Notes: generated by a model from the letters alone, not told the origin. Shown: positions 1-9,562, counted from the stretch's first letter. The stretch is 64,000 bases of DNA from an uncultured Lacinutrix sp. (GCF_947500605.1 NZ_CANMSJ010000001.1:496001-560000); one strand, 5' to 3'. Numbers and translations are program-made.

Positions 1-876
1 AATAGTATTTTAAAAATTAAGGTTAAACCCGTAGGTGCAGAACTTTGCGAAATAAGTTCTGTTAAAAATAATACACAGTTTATGTGGGATGCAAATCCTG
101 ATGTTTGGGGAAGCTTTGCTCCTAATCTCTTTCCTATTATAGGAGCGCTAAAAGATGAAACTTATTTTTATAATGGAATAAAATACAGCATGCCAAAACA
201 TGGTTTTGTTAGGCATAGCGAGGACATTAAACTTATTAAAGAAACGAAAAACAGCCTAAGTTTTAGCTTAACTTATAACGAAGATTTATTAAAAATATAT
301 CCTTTTAAATTTGAATATATTATTACCTACACATTAAATAATAACACCTTAAACATAAACTATACTGTAAAAAATAAAGATAACAGAACCATCTATTTCT
401 CTGTTGGTGGACATCCTGCTTTTAAGTGTCCTTTATATAATGATGAAAATTACACCGACTATAATTTAGTTTTTGAAACCGAAGAAACATCCAAAACACA
501 TTTACTAAATATGCAAACCGGATTAGTTAAAAATGAAACAAAACCTGTTTTTAACACTAAAAATAGCATCCAATTAAAACCAGATCTGTTTAAAAATGAT
601 GCACTTATTTTTAAAGATTTAAAATCTAGAAAAGTAGCTTTAGTAAACGATTTGCGTGGAGAAATACTTAATATCACTTTTAAAGGTTTTAATTACCTTG
701 GTCTTTGGGCAAAACTTAACGCATCTTACGTTTGTATTGAACCTTGGTTAGGCATTGCAGATCAAGAAAATGCATCTCAAAACATAACAGAAAAAGAAGG
801 TATTATTAAATTACCTGAAAATGAAACCTTTAGTGCAAACTATAGCATACAAATACATGAGCATCATTTAGGGTAA
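1..876 (+). CDS. Aldose 1-epimerase family protein (5' partial)
   Basis: The reading frame is open from the first base of the window, so the ATG at 82 is internal and the gene begins upstream. The visible 291 residues match the galactose-mutarotase-like fold of the LacX/YeaD type, which interconverts sugar anomers in the cytoplasm. The family's catalytic signatures are present: GGHPAF, with the conserved His, and CIEPWLGIAD near the C-terminus, with the conserved Glu. The exact sugar (aldose or hexose-6-phosphate) cannot be told from sequence. The helicase gene follows 41 nt downstream on the same strand. Confidence 0.85.
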   Translation, partial: NSILKIKVKPVGAELCEISSVKNNTQFMWDANPDVWGSFAPNLFPIIGALKDETYFYNGIKYSMPKHGFVRHSEDIKLIKETKNSLSFSLTYNEDLLKIYPFKFEYIITYTLNNNTLNINYTVKNKDNRTIYFSVGGHPAFKCPLYNDENYTDYNLVFETEETSKTHLLNMQTGLVKNETKPVFNTKNSIQLKPDLFKNDALIFKDLKSRKVALVNDLRGEILNITFKGFNYLGLWAKLNASYVCIEPWLGIADQENASQNITEKEGIIKLPENETFSANYSIQIHEHHLG

Positions 877-891
877 ACAAAATATAAATAG

Positions 892-899
892 TAATTTTG
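892..899 (+). promoter_or_regulatory. Possible -7 promoter element of the helicase gene
   Basis: TAATTTTG fits the Bacteroidota -7 consensus TAnnTTTG and lies 18 nt before the TTG start of the helicase. No clear TTG element is seen at the usual distance upstream, so the call is weak. Confidence 0.35.
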
Positions 900-917
900 C
901 GACTTAAATAACACGTT

Positions 918-2273
918 TTGACTTTTAGAGACTTAAACTTAAATACACCATTATATAACGCGCTTGACGATTTAGGCTTTACAACGCCTACTCCTATTCA
1001 AGCCGAAGCTTTTAGCGTTGTCGCCAGCGGTAAAGATATGGTTGGAATTGCACAAACAGGAACAGGAAAAACCTTTGGTTACATGCTTCCTGTACTTAAA
1101 AACTTACCATTTTCTAAACAAGAAAACCCAAGAGTATTGGTTTTAGTACCTACTCGAGAGCTTGTTGTACAAGTGGTAGATGAGATAGAAAAGCTAACCA
1201 AATACATAAACACTCGTGTTTTAGGTGTTTATGGTGGTACAAATATTAATACGCAAAAAAGAGCTATTGCTGAAGGTATTGATATTTTAGTTGCGACTCC
1301 TGGTCGTATGTATGATTTAGCTTTAAGTCATGTTTTAAATTTAAAATCTATTCAGAAATTAATTATCGATGAAGTCGATGTGATGTTAGATTTAGGTTTT
1401 AGACATCAATTAATTAATATTTTCGATCTTCTTCCAGAACGTCGTCAAAATATTATGTTTTCTGCAACCATGACTCATGATGTAGATGCATTAATTGTAG
1501 ATTTCTTTAAATCTCCAGAAAAAGTATCGATTGCAACTTCTGGAACACCATTAGAGAACATTAAGCAAACACGTTATATAGTTCCTAATTTTTACACAAA
1601 ATTAAATTTACTAAAGCATTTACTTCAAGACGCAGAAACTTATAACAAAGTATTGATTTTTGTTGCTTATAAAAAGATGGCAGATCGTCTTTTTGAAGCT
1701 TTAGCCGAAGAGTATAATGATGAGCTTTGTGTAATACACTCTAACAAAACACAAAACTACAGATTGCGTAGTATCGAGCAATTTCGCGAAGGAGATAATA
1801 GAATATTAGTCGCAACAGATGTTATGGCTCGTGGTTTGGATATTGATAATGTAACGCATGTTATAAATTTTGATACTCCAGATTTCCCTGAAAACTACAT
1901 GCATAGAATTGGTAGAACCGGTCGTGCTGAACGCGAAGGACAAGCACATGTTTTTACTACCGAAAAAGATTTGCATGCTATTGAGGATATCGAAGCATTA
2001 ATGCAAATGACTATTGAAGTTGAAGCGTTACCTGCTGAAGTAGAAATTTCTACCGAATTAATTGAAGAAGAAAGACCACAAATTAAAGAGCACAACAATC
2101 CTCACAAACGTAAGAAGGACGAAGATGCTCCTGGTCCTGCTTTTCATGATAAATCTGAAAAGAATTCTAAAGAAAATCGAGGTGGATCTTATAAGTTTAA
2201 GATTGCTGCTAAGTATAAAAAGCCAAAAACTAGAGGAGATAAAAATTACCACAAGTATAATAAGAACAAGTAA
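918..2273 (+). CDS. DEAD/DEAH-box RNA helicase (RhlE-like)
   Basis: A 451-residue ATP-dependent RNA helicase. The motifs appear in order: the Q motif around TPIQAEAF, Walker A AQTGTGKT, Ia PTRELV, TPGR, motif II, SAT, ATDVMARGLDI and HRIGRTGR. Motif II reads DEVD instead of DEAD, which keeps the Mg-binding acidic residues. The last 80 or so residues form a low-complexity Lys-rich tail, as in RhlE/CsdA-type helicases that act on rRNA or mRNA. The start is TTG, because the Q-motif region begins immediately and no in-frame ATG occurs before it. The specific RNA target is unknown. Confidence 0.92.
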   Translation: MTFRDLNLNTPLYNALDDLGFTTPTPIQAEAFSVVASGKDMVGIAQTGTGKTFGYMLPVLKNLPFSKQENPRVLVLVPTRELVVQVVDEIEKLTKYINTRVLGVYGGTNINTQKRAIAEGIDILVATPGRMYDLALSHVLNLKSIQKLIIDEVDVMLDLGFRHQLINIFDLLPERRQNIMFSATMTHDVDALIVDFFKSPEKVSIATSGTPLENIKQTRYIVPNFYTKLNLLKHLLQDAETYNKVLIFVAYKKMADRLFEALAEEYNDELCVIHSNKTQNYRLRSIEQFREGDNRILVATDVMARGLDIDNVTHVINFDTPDFPENYMHRIGRTGRAEREGQAHVFTTEKDLHAIEDIEALMQMTIEVEALPAEVEISTELIEEERPQIKEHNNPHKRKKDEDAPGPAFHDKSEKNSKENRGGSYKFKIAAKYKKPKTRGDKNYHKYNKNK

Positions 2274-2383
2274 TCTATAGAAGTATCAACTTTTTTGTGT
2301 CTTCTTTTTAAAATTCAATTTCTTTAAGCATAAAATATTATCTTTAGTTTTTCGTTTGTAATAAAACGCTCTAAAACTAACTA

Positions 2384-2977
2384 ATGTCTCCTGCTATATT
2401 TAATTTACTGCCAAACCTACAACCGTTTCATCACGAAACGCATTATGAGGACTTGTTTTTAAATCAGCATTGGGTTTTAGTAAATGGTATTTCTAAAAAG
2501 AAGGCTATTTATATTTTTAAAGATGAAAACACCCTACACATTTCTGAAAGTAAAACTACTACAGAAACCTCTTGGTGTATTGAGAAAAAGAACCTATTCT
2601 CTATTGTAACAGAAGATGGAGAGACTACAGTTAAAGCCTATTTTAAGGATGATGACATCTTAATACTTAATAGATTACAAACCGATGATTGTGCCATTTT
2701 TATAAACGAAAGCAGTTATTCTGAATCATTAAATTCGTTAGAAGATGTACAGCAATTTCTTCACGAAAAATACAAGAATAAAGCTACCGACATAATTCAC
2801 GATCACGAGTTTTACTACATAGAAAAATCTAAAGAATTTGGACCTTTTACTGTTGAAGAATTAACAAAAAAGGTTAAAAATGATGCTATTAGTCCTTACT
2901 GCTTTGTAAGAGATGTAAACGAACACGACTATAGTAACCGTTTACGCATTAGAGATTTAACAAGAGAATTACAATAA
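2384..2977 (+). CDS. Uncharacterised protein with GYF_2/DUF4339-like C-terminus
   Basis: A 197-residue protein with no signal peptide or membrane segment. The C-terminal part (about residues 145-190) has the YYIEKSKEFGPFTVEELTKK pattern, which resembles the GYF_2/DUF4339 module, a short Trp/Phe-rich domain thought to mediate protein interactions. The N-terminal 140 residues are not recognised. The gene stands alone, 110 nt after the helicase, and converges on the ExbB-like gene through a hairpin. The function is unknown. Confidence 0.6.
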   Translation: MSPAIFNLLPNLQPFHHETHYEDLFLNQHWVLVNGISKKKAIYIFKDENTLHISESKTTTETSWCIEKKNLFSIVTEDGETTVKAYFKDDDILILNRLQTDDCAIFINESSYSESLNSLEDVQQFLHEKYKNKATDIIHDHEFYYIEKSKEFGPFTVEELTKKVKNDAISPYCFVRDVNEHDYSNRLRIRDLTRELQ

Positions 2978-2979
2978 AA

Positions 2980-3010
2980 AAAGAGTAACCTAATATTTTA
3001 GATTACCCTT
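2980..3010. terminator. Hairpin terminator between convergent genes
   Basis: GTAAcCTAA and TTAGaTTAC form a stem (one G-U pair on the minus strand) flanked by A and T runs. It lies between the ends of the 2384 (+) and 3034 (-) genes and can serve both. Confidence 0.6.
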
Positions 3011-3033
3011 TACTTCTTATAATTTTAAAACTC

Positions 3034-3420
3034 TTACTTTTTAATAGCACTTCTTAATACTAGTATTCCTACTCTAGCAACAACAAAAGAAAATAAACCA
3101 AAAGTCGCTGTTAATAAAGAGACTTTTAATCCTCCTGCAAATATATTAGGATCTACATTGCCCATTGATTGAATAGAATCGAAAGCTGTAATTAAGCCAA
3201 TAACAGAACCTAAAAATCCTAAAACTAAGCCCAAAAGACTAGAATCGACAGTAAGTTTTATCATTTTACTAGAAAGTGCTTCGTTAGTTTTAAGACTTAA
3301 AAAGCCTTTAATAATAAAGAAAAGGGACAGCAATAAGCAAATTAAAATAAGAGACATAAATAATGGTCCACCTTCCATAAAAGGATTAATTAAAAGAAAT
3401 TTTGATGATACTACATTCAT
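3034..3420 (-). CDS. MotA/TolQ/ExbB-type channel-like membrane protein
   Basis: A 128-residue membrane protein with about three hydrophobic segments (roughly residues 18-40, 58-82 and 96-122). The spacing and the small-residue-rich stretch LGLVLGFLGSVIGLITAFDSI followed by GGLKVSLLTATFGL match the core of the MotA/TolQ/ExbB proton-channel family. In that family the core couples proton motive force to TonB- or Tol-type machines. It is shorter than typical ExbB (about 200-250 aa) and has no ExbD/TolR partner beside it, so it may be a minimal relative. Confidence 0.65.
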   Translation of the reverse strand: MNVVSSKFLLINPFMEGGPLFMSLILICLLLSLFFIIKGFLSLKTNEALSSKMIKLTVDSSLLGLVLGFLGSVIGLITAFDSIQSMGNVDPNIFAGGLKVSLLTATFGLFSFVVARVGILVLRSAIKK

Positions 3421-3611
3421 AATTGTTAGTGTTTTGATTAATGTTTTTCAAACTTACTTTAGATTTCAGCTTTAAAAAATTAAAAGCGATAGATTACCAA
3501 ATTAGCAACCGATTCTACAAAATGTTAAAACAATTGCTAAATCCGTCATTCGTCTACAAATTATTAATCACGAATAAAAATATACTATTATTGTAAAACA
3601 ATTTACAAATA

Positions 3612-4673
3612 ATGCTAAAAAAGGAATTCATCTTCAAGATAATAAAACAAGTGCTTCTACATGTTCTTTTCTGGTTTTGTGTGCTACTATTTTACATTTA
3701 CTTCTTTGGTGTTGGCAGTACAGATTTTAATAGAACAGTATCATTTTCATTGTTTTTAATGCCTATAACAATAGCGACAACTTATGTTTCTATTTACAAA
3801 TTAATACCTAATTATTTAATAACAAAACAATACTTCCGTTTTAGCTTATACAGCCTATACACCTTAATTGTATCGGCTTATTTAATTTTTGTTTCTATAT
3901 TTTTCAGCTTAATTTTTTTATCGAATTTCGAATACGATAAAATGAACCCAATAAGCAAAAACTTATTGTTTGTAATGACAGGTGTTTACCTAGTTGTTAT
4001 TATAGTTAGTGCTTTTAAGTTATTAAAACTGAATTTAAAAAACAGTGAAAAAGCAAATGCTCTCGAAAAGAAAATATTAGAGACACAACTAAAACTAAAA
4101 GAACAAGAATTAAACTATTTAAAAATACAAATTCATCCGCATTTCTTGTTTAACACATTAAATACAATGTATGGTTTTGCCTTAAAAAAAGCTGACGAAA
4201 CTCCGGAAATGATACTAAAACTATCCAATTTACTGGACTACCTACTCTACCAAATAGATAAGCCTTTTGTAAGTTTAACCGAAGAAATAAACCATATAAA
4301 AGATTATATCGCTTTAGAACAATTGCGATTTAATGATACATTGTCTGTTTCATTTGTTACTGATAATATTAAGGAAACTACCAAAATATCACCAATGCTA
4401 TTAATGCCTTTTGTAGAAAATAGTTTTAAACATGGCTTTATACAAAACGGAACATTAAAAGTTGATATTACTATTTCTTGTGAAGCTGAAAATTTAAGAT
4501 TTAGTATAAAAAACACATCACAAACGAAGACTAATAGCAAACATGGTATTGGCTTAGAAAATATAAAAAAACGATTAGAATTGTTATATAAAGACCTGTA
4601 CACACTAGATATTAGTAATAATGAAACCACTTTTGAAGCACTATTAAATATAAATACAACTAAAAATGCATAA
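3612..4673 (+). CDS. LytS-type sensor histidine kinase
   Basis: A 353-residue kinase of the His_kinase (PF06580) family. About four transmembrane helices fill residues 10-135, a coiled coil follows (about 137-168), and then IQIHPHFLFNTLN with the phosphoacceptor His near residue 177. The ATPase part ends with the GIGLENIKKRL motif. The gene overlaps the downstream LytTR regulator by 8 nt (ATGCATAA), so the two are translationally coupled and form a two-component pair. There is no recognisable extracellular sensor domain, so the signal is unknown, possibly membrane or cell-envelope state. Confidence 0.9.
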   Translation: MLKKEFIFKIIKQVLLHVLFWFCVLLFYIYFFGVGSTDFNRTVSFSLFLMPITIATTYVSIYKLIPNYLITKQYFRFSLYSLYTLIVSAYLIFVSIFFSLIFLSNFEYDKMNPISKNLLFVMTGVYLVVIIVSAFKLLKLNLKNSEKANALEKKILETQLKLKEQELNYLKIQIHPHFLFNTLNTMYGFALKKADETPEMILKLSNLLDYLLYQIDKPFVSLTEEINHIKDYIALEQLRFNDTLSVSFVTDNIKETTKISPMLLMPFVENSFKHGFIQNGTLKVDITISCEAENLRFSIKNTSQTKTNSKHGIGLENIKKRLELLYKDLYTLDISNNETTFEALLNINTTKNA

Positions 4674-5376
4674 ACTAATCTCCTGCCTTATTGTAGATGA
4701 CGAAACTATTGCGAGAGAAATAATTGCAACACACTTATTTAAAATAGATAATATCGAAATTGTGAAAAGCTGCAGTAATGCCGTTGATGCTTTTAATTGC
4801 ATTAATGCTAATAAAATTGACCTGGTGTTTTTAGATATTAATATGCCAGAAATATCAGGAATTGCTTTTGCTAAATCTATAAACAAAGACATTAAAGTTA
4901 TATTCACCACTGCGTATAGAGATTATGCTGTGGAAGGTTTCGAATTGCAGGCTGTAGATTATTTATTAAAACCAATAGCTTTTGAGCGTTTATTAAAAGC
5001 AGTAAACACTTATTTTGAGGTTTACAATACTAAAGAAATAGAGACGAGTAAAACTGAAGAAGCAAACGATTTTATGTTTGTACGCTCAGATAGGCGTATG
5101 CTTAAAATAGATTTTAAAGCTATTGTTTATATTGAAAGCTATAGCGATTATATTAAAATTCATCTAAGCAACGAAACTATTGTTACTCGGGAAACCATAA
5201 CTGCAATTGAAGCTAAACTGCCTAAACAGCAATTTATGCGTATTCATAGATCGTATATTATATCTATAAAACATATTGAATCTTTTACAAACGAGCATAT
5301 TACCATAAGTGAAAAAGCCTTGCCAATTAGCAGGAGTTATAAAAAGGAGGTTTTAAATATTTTGGAACAGTATTAA
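4666..5376 (+). CDS. LytTR-family response regulator
   Basis: A 236-residue regulator. The N-terminal receiver domain (about 1-120) has the phospho-Asp in VFLDINMPEISG and the conserved Lys in LLKPI. The C-terminal LytTR DNA-binding domain (about 140-235) contains YIESYSDYIKIHL and RIHRSYII. It overlaps the gene of its cognate LytS-type kinase. LytTR regulators bind direct repeats upstream of target genes; no such target is obvious in this window. Confidence 0.92.
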   Translation: MHKLISCLIVDDETIAREIIATHLFKIDNIEIVKSCSNAVDAFNCINANKIDLVFLDINMPEISGIAFAKSINKDIKVIFTTAYRDYAVEGFELQAVDYLLKPIAFERLLKAVNTYFEVYNTKEIETSKTEEANDFMFVRSDRRMLKIDFKAIVYIESYSDYIKIHLSNETIVTRETITAIEAKLPKQQFMRIHRSYIISIKHIESFTNEHITISEKALPISRSYKKEVLNILEQY

Positions 5377-5381
5377 AAGTT

Positions 5382-5425
5382 AACTCCTTTGTTATTCCTG
5401 CAAAAGAAAGAATGACAAAGGAGTT
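5382..5425. terminator. Bidirectional hairpin terminator
   Basis: AACTCCTTTGT pairs with ACAAAGGAGTT, extended by ATTC/GAAT, between the convergent LytTR gene and the 5472 minus-strand gene. T runs on either side are short. Confidence 0.7.
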
Positions 5426-5471
5426 TTGAAACTATTAATAATAGTGTTCATTATAAAAAATTAGATCGTTT

Positions 5472-5963
5472 CTAGTGTAAACTAACCACTCTTGACATTT
5501 TCCAAGAGTCATTTTCCTTTTTCCAAATAACTATAAATTTACTTGGTTTAGATACTGCATCAGGTTCTTGATTATTAAAAAAGGTATGGTAGCCTATTTG
5601 TACTGCTCCATAATTATTTATTGGATAAACTTCTACACTTCCTTCAACTAAAGTTCGTTTTACTTTTCCACAAATATTATTCTTTAAAGCTTCTAGAAAA
5701 TCTATTTTAGAAGTCATTAAGCCTCCTTTATCATGATAAAATTCAAAATTATCAGGAACCATTTCACTTTGTGTTTCTATATCACAGGTATTATAAGCAT
5801 TAAAATATTTAGCATCTAAAGCTTTTATTGTATTATATAATTCCTGGTCTTCAAGGACATATTCATTTATAGAAACTGACTTGTCTTCTTCTGCTCTTTT
5901 ACAAGAAAAAGCAACAGTTACAATTATTAAATAAGTACAGATTTTAGTGATTGTAGTTTTCAT
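5472..5963 (-). CDS. DUF4440/SnoaL-like lipoprotein
   Basis: A 163-residue protein with a lipoprotein signal (VTVAFSC, modified Cys at about 21), so it is probably anchored to a membrane facing the periplasm. The rest has the NTF2-like (DUF4440) pattern: LDAKYFNAYNTCDIETQSEMVPDNFEFYHDKGG, then a C-terminal FIVIWKKENDSWKMSRVVSLH. NTF2-like domains form small ligand-binding or enzymatic cones; no catalytic assignment is possible. It stands alone between two hairpins. Confidence 0.7.
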   Translation of the reverse strand: MKTTITKICTYLIIVTVAFSCKRAEEDKSVSINEYVLEDQELYNTIKALDAKYFNAYNTCDIETQSEMVPDNFEFYHDKGGLMTSKIDFLEALKNNICGKVKRTLVEGSVEVYPINNYGAVQIGYHTFFNNQEPDAVSKPSKFIVIWKKENDSWKMSRVVSLH

Positions 5964-6036
5964 TTTTTGATTTGTTTGGTTATTGATTGATTAACTATAC
6001 AGACACAATAAGTTTATAGTTGTTACAGTGTAAAGC

Positions 6037-6070
6037 AAAAAAAAGGTGAATCGATTAGATTCACCTTTTT
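6037..6070 (-). terminator. Rho-independent terminator
   Basis: AAAGGTGAATC and GATTCACCTTT form an 11-bp stem with A/T runs on both sides, just after the stop codon of the 6089-6670 minus-strand gene. Confidence 0.75.
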
Positions 6071-6088
6071 GTTATACCGCTATTAATA

Positions 6089-6670
6089 CTAATCTCTCTC
6101 AACAATTACTTCTTCTGTTTCCGAAAGATACTCCATAACAATGTTTTTCATTTTTAAAGCATCTTCTTGATTCATTTTAAAATCTCTACGCTTTAATTTA
6201 TGAGTATTAGACAACCAGTTTTTAAATTTAATATATGCGCTTTTTCTTTTGTTTTGATAAAGGTCGTAACCTTTATTTTTCGAGCTTATTATCTTTAGAA
6301 TTTTCCCATTAGAAACTATAAATGTTTTTTTACATTTATAAGGCATTTTCCCTAATAGCTTATCTAAATCTGAATAATAAGTAGAGTTAACAACTACTTT
6401 TTTACCTGTAGCGCTAACCACTTCTACTTCCTCGTAATCTTGCATAATATTACTCCAAGCATAATAATTAGAATGTTCACGTTTATTTTTGGTTACCGTT
6501 AAGGTATTCCAATATTCACCAAAATTTTTATGTATAAGGTTTAGAGTTGCAATAGAATCTTTATTATTAAAGCTTTTTACATAATCTTCGACAATTGCAA
6601 CGTTTTTGTTTTGCGAATTACTAAAAGATAGGAAGAAGCAAAAAACAAGTGCTAGGTAGGCAGTTTTCAT
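6089..6670 (-). CDS. Secreted NTF2-like hypothetical protein
   Basis: A 193-residue protein with a signal peptide (MKTAYLALVFCFFLSFSNS, cleavage before QNKN). Residues 24-130 (IVEDYVKSFNNKDSIATLNLIHKNF ... KTFIVSNGKILKIIS) resemble an NTF2/SnoaL-like domain. This is a fold-level impression only. The C-terminal 60 residues are Lys-rich and unrecognised. It may be functionally linked to the neighbouring NTF2-like lipoprotein, but the 125-nt gap holds a terminator, so they are not one operon. Confidence 0.5.
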   Translation of the reverse strand: MKTAYLALVFCFFLSFSNSQNKNVAIVEDYVKSFNNKDSIATLNLIHKNFGEYWNTLTVTKNKREHSNYYAWSNIMQDYEEVEVVSATGKKVVVNSTYYSDLDKLLGKMPYKCKKTFIVSNGKILKIISSKNKGYDLYQNKRKSAYIKFKNWLSNTHKLKRRDFKMNQEDALKMKNIVMEYLSETEEVIVERD

Positions 6671-6849
6671 AATGTTAGTATATTAGATTTGGGATTATAA
6701 ATATACTTAAATATCCGATTAAAAACTAATATAATCGACAAAACACATTTTATTTTAACATTCTCTTATTAAATCTGTTTAACTGAAAACACAAAAAAAA
6801 CACTCAATTATTATTCTTATAAAATGAAAATTACTCTTTAAAACAAAAA

Positions 6850-6877
6850 AAAAGCGAACTTATATAAGTTCGCTTTT
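6850..6877 (-). terminator. Terminator of the lpd-fabV operon
   Basis: A perfect palindrome with arms AAAAGCGAACTTAT / ATAAGTTCGCTTTT, flanked by a long A run (a U run on the minus strand), 22 nt past the fabV stop codon. Confidence 0.8.
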
Positions 6878-6899
6878 AATATATTATTATGCTATAAAA

Positions 6900-8090
6900 C
6901 TATGCAGTTATACTTGGTATGTTAACCATTTCGTCAACATCTTTATCGTAATCAATACCATCTACTTTAAATCCAAAAAGATTAAAGAAATCTGTTTCAT
7001 AACCTTTTAAATCTCCAATTTCTGGTAAAGTTTCAGTTGTAGCTTGTTTCCAAAGCTCTAAAATTTTTGCTTGAATATCATCACGCATTTCCCAATCGTC
7101 AATTCTAATTCTTCCTGCGTAGTCTAAAGGCATATTTTCAGCATATAAACGTGCATTAAACAAACGTTCTATTTGCTCGATACAACCTTCGTGAATACCT
7201 TCCTCTTTCATTACTTTATATAATAATGAAATATACAATGGTATTACTGGAATTGCAGAACTAGCTTGTGTTACTAATGCTTTATTTACCGATACATAGG
7301 CTTGACCATTAATATCTTTTAAACCATCTGTAATTTTAAAAGCTGTTGCTTCTAAATGGTCTTTTGCACGACCAATTGTTCCTTTTCTATAAACTGCTTC
7401 AGTTAATGAAGGGCCAATATAAGAGTAAGCAACTGTTTTAAAATCTTTAGATAAAACACCTGCAGCTTTAAGTTGATCTATCCACATTTGCCAATCTTCA
7501 CCTCCCATTACAGTTACAGTGTTTTCAATTTCCTGTTCTGTACAAGGCTCTATAGACACCTCTTTAACTTCACCTGTATGAAAATCTACAGTATTATCTG
7601 TAAATTTAGTACCAATTGGTTTTAAAACCGATTTAAAACGCACTCCTGAATCAGGATGCGTACGTACTGGCGAAGCTAAACTATAAACCAATAAATCTAT
7701 TTCTCCTAAATCCTTTTTGATTAGGTCAATAGTCTCTGTTTTTATAGCATTAGAAAATGCATCTCCATTTATACTTTTAGCATATAATCCATCTTTATGA
7801 GCCTGAGCCTCGAAAGCTGCACTATTATACCATCCTGGTGATGCTGGACGACCTGCTGTTGGTGGCTTCTCGAAAAAAGCGCCAATAGTTGCAGCGTTAG
7901 ATCCGTAAGCACTTGTTATTCTAGATGCTAACCCAAATCCTGTAGATGCACCTATTACTAATACTTTTTTAGGGCCTTCTGTAACTGGTCTTTCCTTTAT
8001 ATATTCTATTTGGTTTATTACGTTTTGCTCACAACCTTTTGGGTGCGATGTTAAACATATAAAACCTCTTGTTTTTGGTTCTATTATCAT
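6900..8090 (-). CDS. fabV: Trans-2-enoyl-ACP/CoA reductase FabV
   Basis: A 396-residue NADH-dependent enoyl reductase of the FabV/TER type, which performs the last reduction of fatty-acid elongation in the cytoplasm. The N-terminus MIIEPKTRGFICLTSHPKGC, the nucleotide-binding KVLVIGASTGFGLASR and the FabV active-site spacing Y-x8-K (YRKGTIGRAK) are all present, and the length is typical. It lies 3 nt downstream of lpd, so the two genes form an operon, an odd pairing of fatty-acid synthesis with a 2-oxoacid dehydrogenase subunit. FabV homologues resist triclosan in other bacteria (family knowledge). Confidence 0.95.
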   Translation of the reverse strand: MIIEPKTRGFICLTSHPKGCEQNVINQIEYIKERPVTEGPKKVLVIGASTGFGLASRITSAYGSNAATIGAFFEKPPTAGRPASPGWYNSAAFEAQAHKDGLYAKSINGDAFSNAIKTETIDLIKKDLGEIDLLVYSLASPVRTHPDSGVRFKSVLKPIGTKFTDNTVDFHTGEVKEVSIEPCTEQEIENTVTVMGGEDWQMWIDQLKAAGVLSKDFKTVAYSYIGPSLTEAVYRKGTIGRAKDHLEATAFKITDGLKDINGQAYVSVNKALVTQASSAIPVIPLYISLLYKVMKEEGIHEGCIEQIERLFNARLYAENMPLDYAGRIRIDDWEMRDDIQAKILELWKQATTETLPEIGDLKGYETDFFNLFGFKVDGIDYDKDVDEMVNIPSITA

Positions 8091-8093
8091 AAT

Positions 8094-9494
8094 CTATACG
8101 TGTAAAGCTCTATCTTCTGTTGCTGCTAAAGCGGCTTCTTTTACTGCTTCTGCAAATGTTGGATGTGCGTGAGACATACGAGAAATATCTTCTGCGCTTG
8201 CTCTAAATTCCATAGCAACTACTGCTTCTGCAATTAAATCTGCACAACGTGCACCAATCATGTGTACACCTAAAACTTCGTCAGTTTTTTCATCGGCCAA
8301 GATTTTTACAAATCCGTCGATATCTCCACTAGCTCTTGCTCTACCTAAAGCTCTAAAAGGAAACTGTCCTGCTTTGTAAGCAACACCTTCTGCTTTTAAC
8401 TCTTCTTCAGTTTTACCAACTGCAGCAACTTCTGGCCAAGTATAAACAACGCCTGGAATTAAGTTATAATCGATGTGTGGTTTTTGTCCTGCTAAAGTTT
8501 CAGCAACAAAAGTTCCTTCTTCTTCAGCTTTGTGAGCCAACATTGCTCCTTTAACAACATCACCAATAGCATAAATATTAGAAACATTTGTTTGTAAATG
8601 CTCGTTTGTTTCTACTTGTCCACGATCTGTTAATTTTACACCAGCAGCTTCAAGGTTTAAACCATCTGTATATGGCTTACGTCCTACAGATACTAAACAA
8701 TAGTCTCCTTTAAACTCTACTACTTCTCCTTTTTTGTTTTCTGCTTTAACGATAACCTCGTCTCCATTACGCTCTACAGATTGTACTTTGTGAGACAGCA
8801 TCATTTTACATTTTGCTTTCTTAAAGACCTTATTAAGTTCTTTAGATAAGCCTGCATCCATTGTTGGAAGAATGCGATCCATATATTCTATAACAGTAAC
8901 TTCTGCTCCTAAACGACGGTATACTTGACCTAATTCTAAGCCAATAACACCACCACCAATTATAATTAAATGCTTAGGGATTTCTTTAAGTTTTAAAGCT
9001 TCGGTAGATGTTATTACACGTTCTTTATCTAAAGTAATAAATGGTAAAGTAGATGGTTTAGATCCTGTAGCGATAATACTATGTGTAGCTTCAATCTTTG
9101 TAGTCTCTTCTCCTGTAATTGTTATGTGTGTAGCGTCTTTAAAACTACCAACACCTGTAAAAACATCGATTTTGTTTTTCTTCATTAAAAAGTCAATACC
9201 TCCTGTTGTTTGGTCTACAACTGCTTGCTTACGACCAATCATTTTTTCAAGGTTTACTTTTATTTCTCCAGGTATTTCAATACCGTGATCTTCAAAATGT
9301 TTTGTAGCTTCCTCGTAGTGGTGAGAAGAACTTAACAATGCTTTACTAGGAATACAACCAACGTTTAAGCAGGTTCCTCCTAATGTTGAATATTTTTCAA
9401 TTATTGCTGTTTTCATTCCTAGTTGTGCGCAACGTATTGCTGCTACATATCCTCCAGGTCCTGAACCAATTATGGCTACATCGTATTTACTCAT
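8094..9494 (-). CDS. lpd: Dihydrolipoyl dehydrogenase (E3)
   Basis: A 466-residue FAD-dependent oxidoreductase that re-oxidises dihydrolipoamide in 2-oxoacid dehydrogenase complexes or the glycine cleavage system. Visible features are the FAD-binding GSGPGGYVAAIRCAQLG, the redox disulfide GGTCLNVGCIPSK, the NAD-binding IIGGGVIGLELG, and the C-terminal catalytic His-Glu pair in HAHPTFAEAVKEA. No lipoyl domain is fused. It is first in an operon with fabV, so E1/E2 subunits must be elsewhere. Confidence 0.97.
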   Translation of the reverse strand: MSKYDVAIIGSGPGGYVAAIRCAQLGMKTAIIEKYSTLGGTCLNVGCIPSKALLSSSHHYEEATKHFEDHGIEIPGEIKVNLEKMIGRKQAVVDQTTGGIDFLMKKNKIDVFTGVGSFKDATHITITGEETTKIEATHSIIATGSKPSTLPFITLDKERVITSTEALKLKEIPKHLIIIGGGVIGLELGQVYRRLGAEVTVIEYMDRILPTMDAGLSKELNKVFKKAKCKMMLSHKVQSVERNGDEVIVKAENKKGEVVEFKGDYCLVSVGRKPYTDGLNLEAAGVKLTDRGQVETNEHLQTNVSNIYAIGDVVKGAMLAHKAEEEGTFVAETLAGQKPHIDYNLIPGVVYTWPEVAAVGKTEEELKAEGVAYKAGQFPFRALGRARASGDIDGFVKILADEKTDEVLGVHMIGARCADLIAEAVVAMEFRASAEDISRMSHAHPTFAEAVKEAALAATEDRALHV

Positions 9495-9534
9495 AAAAAA
9501 TGTTTTTGTATAGTTTTTCGTTTTGCGAAAATGA

Positions 9535-9562
9535 CAAATTTAATATTATAACAAAAGTACAA
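9535..9562 (-). promoter_or_regulatory. Predicted promoter of lpd-fabV
   Basis: On the minus strand, a TTG (9562-9560) is followed 17 nt later by TAAATTTG (9542-9535), matching the Bacteroidota -33/-7 pattern. The lpd ATG is about 40 nt downstream. Confidence 0.55.

Noticed and set aside
2062-2280. 72-aa ORF overlapping the helicase C-terminus
   Set aside because: It is out of frame with the Lys-rich helicase tail and A-rich codons alone explain its length.
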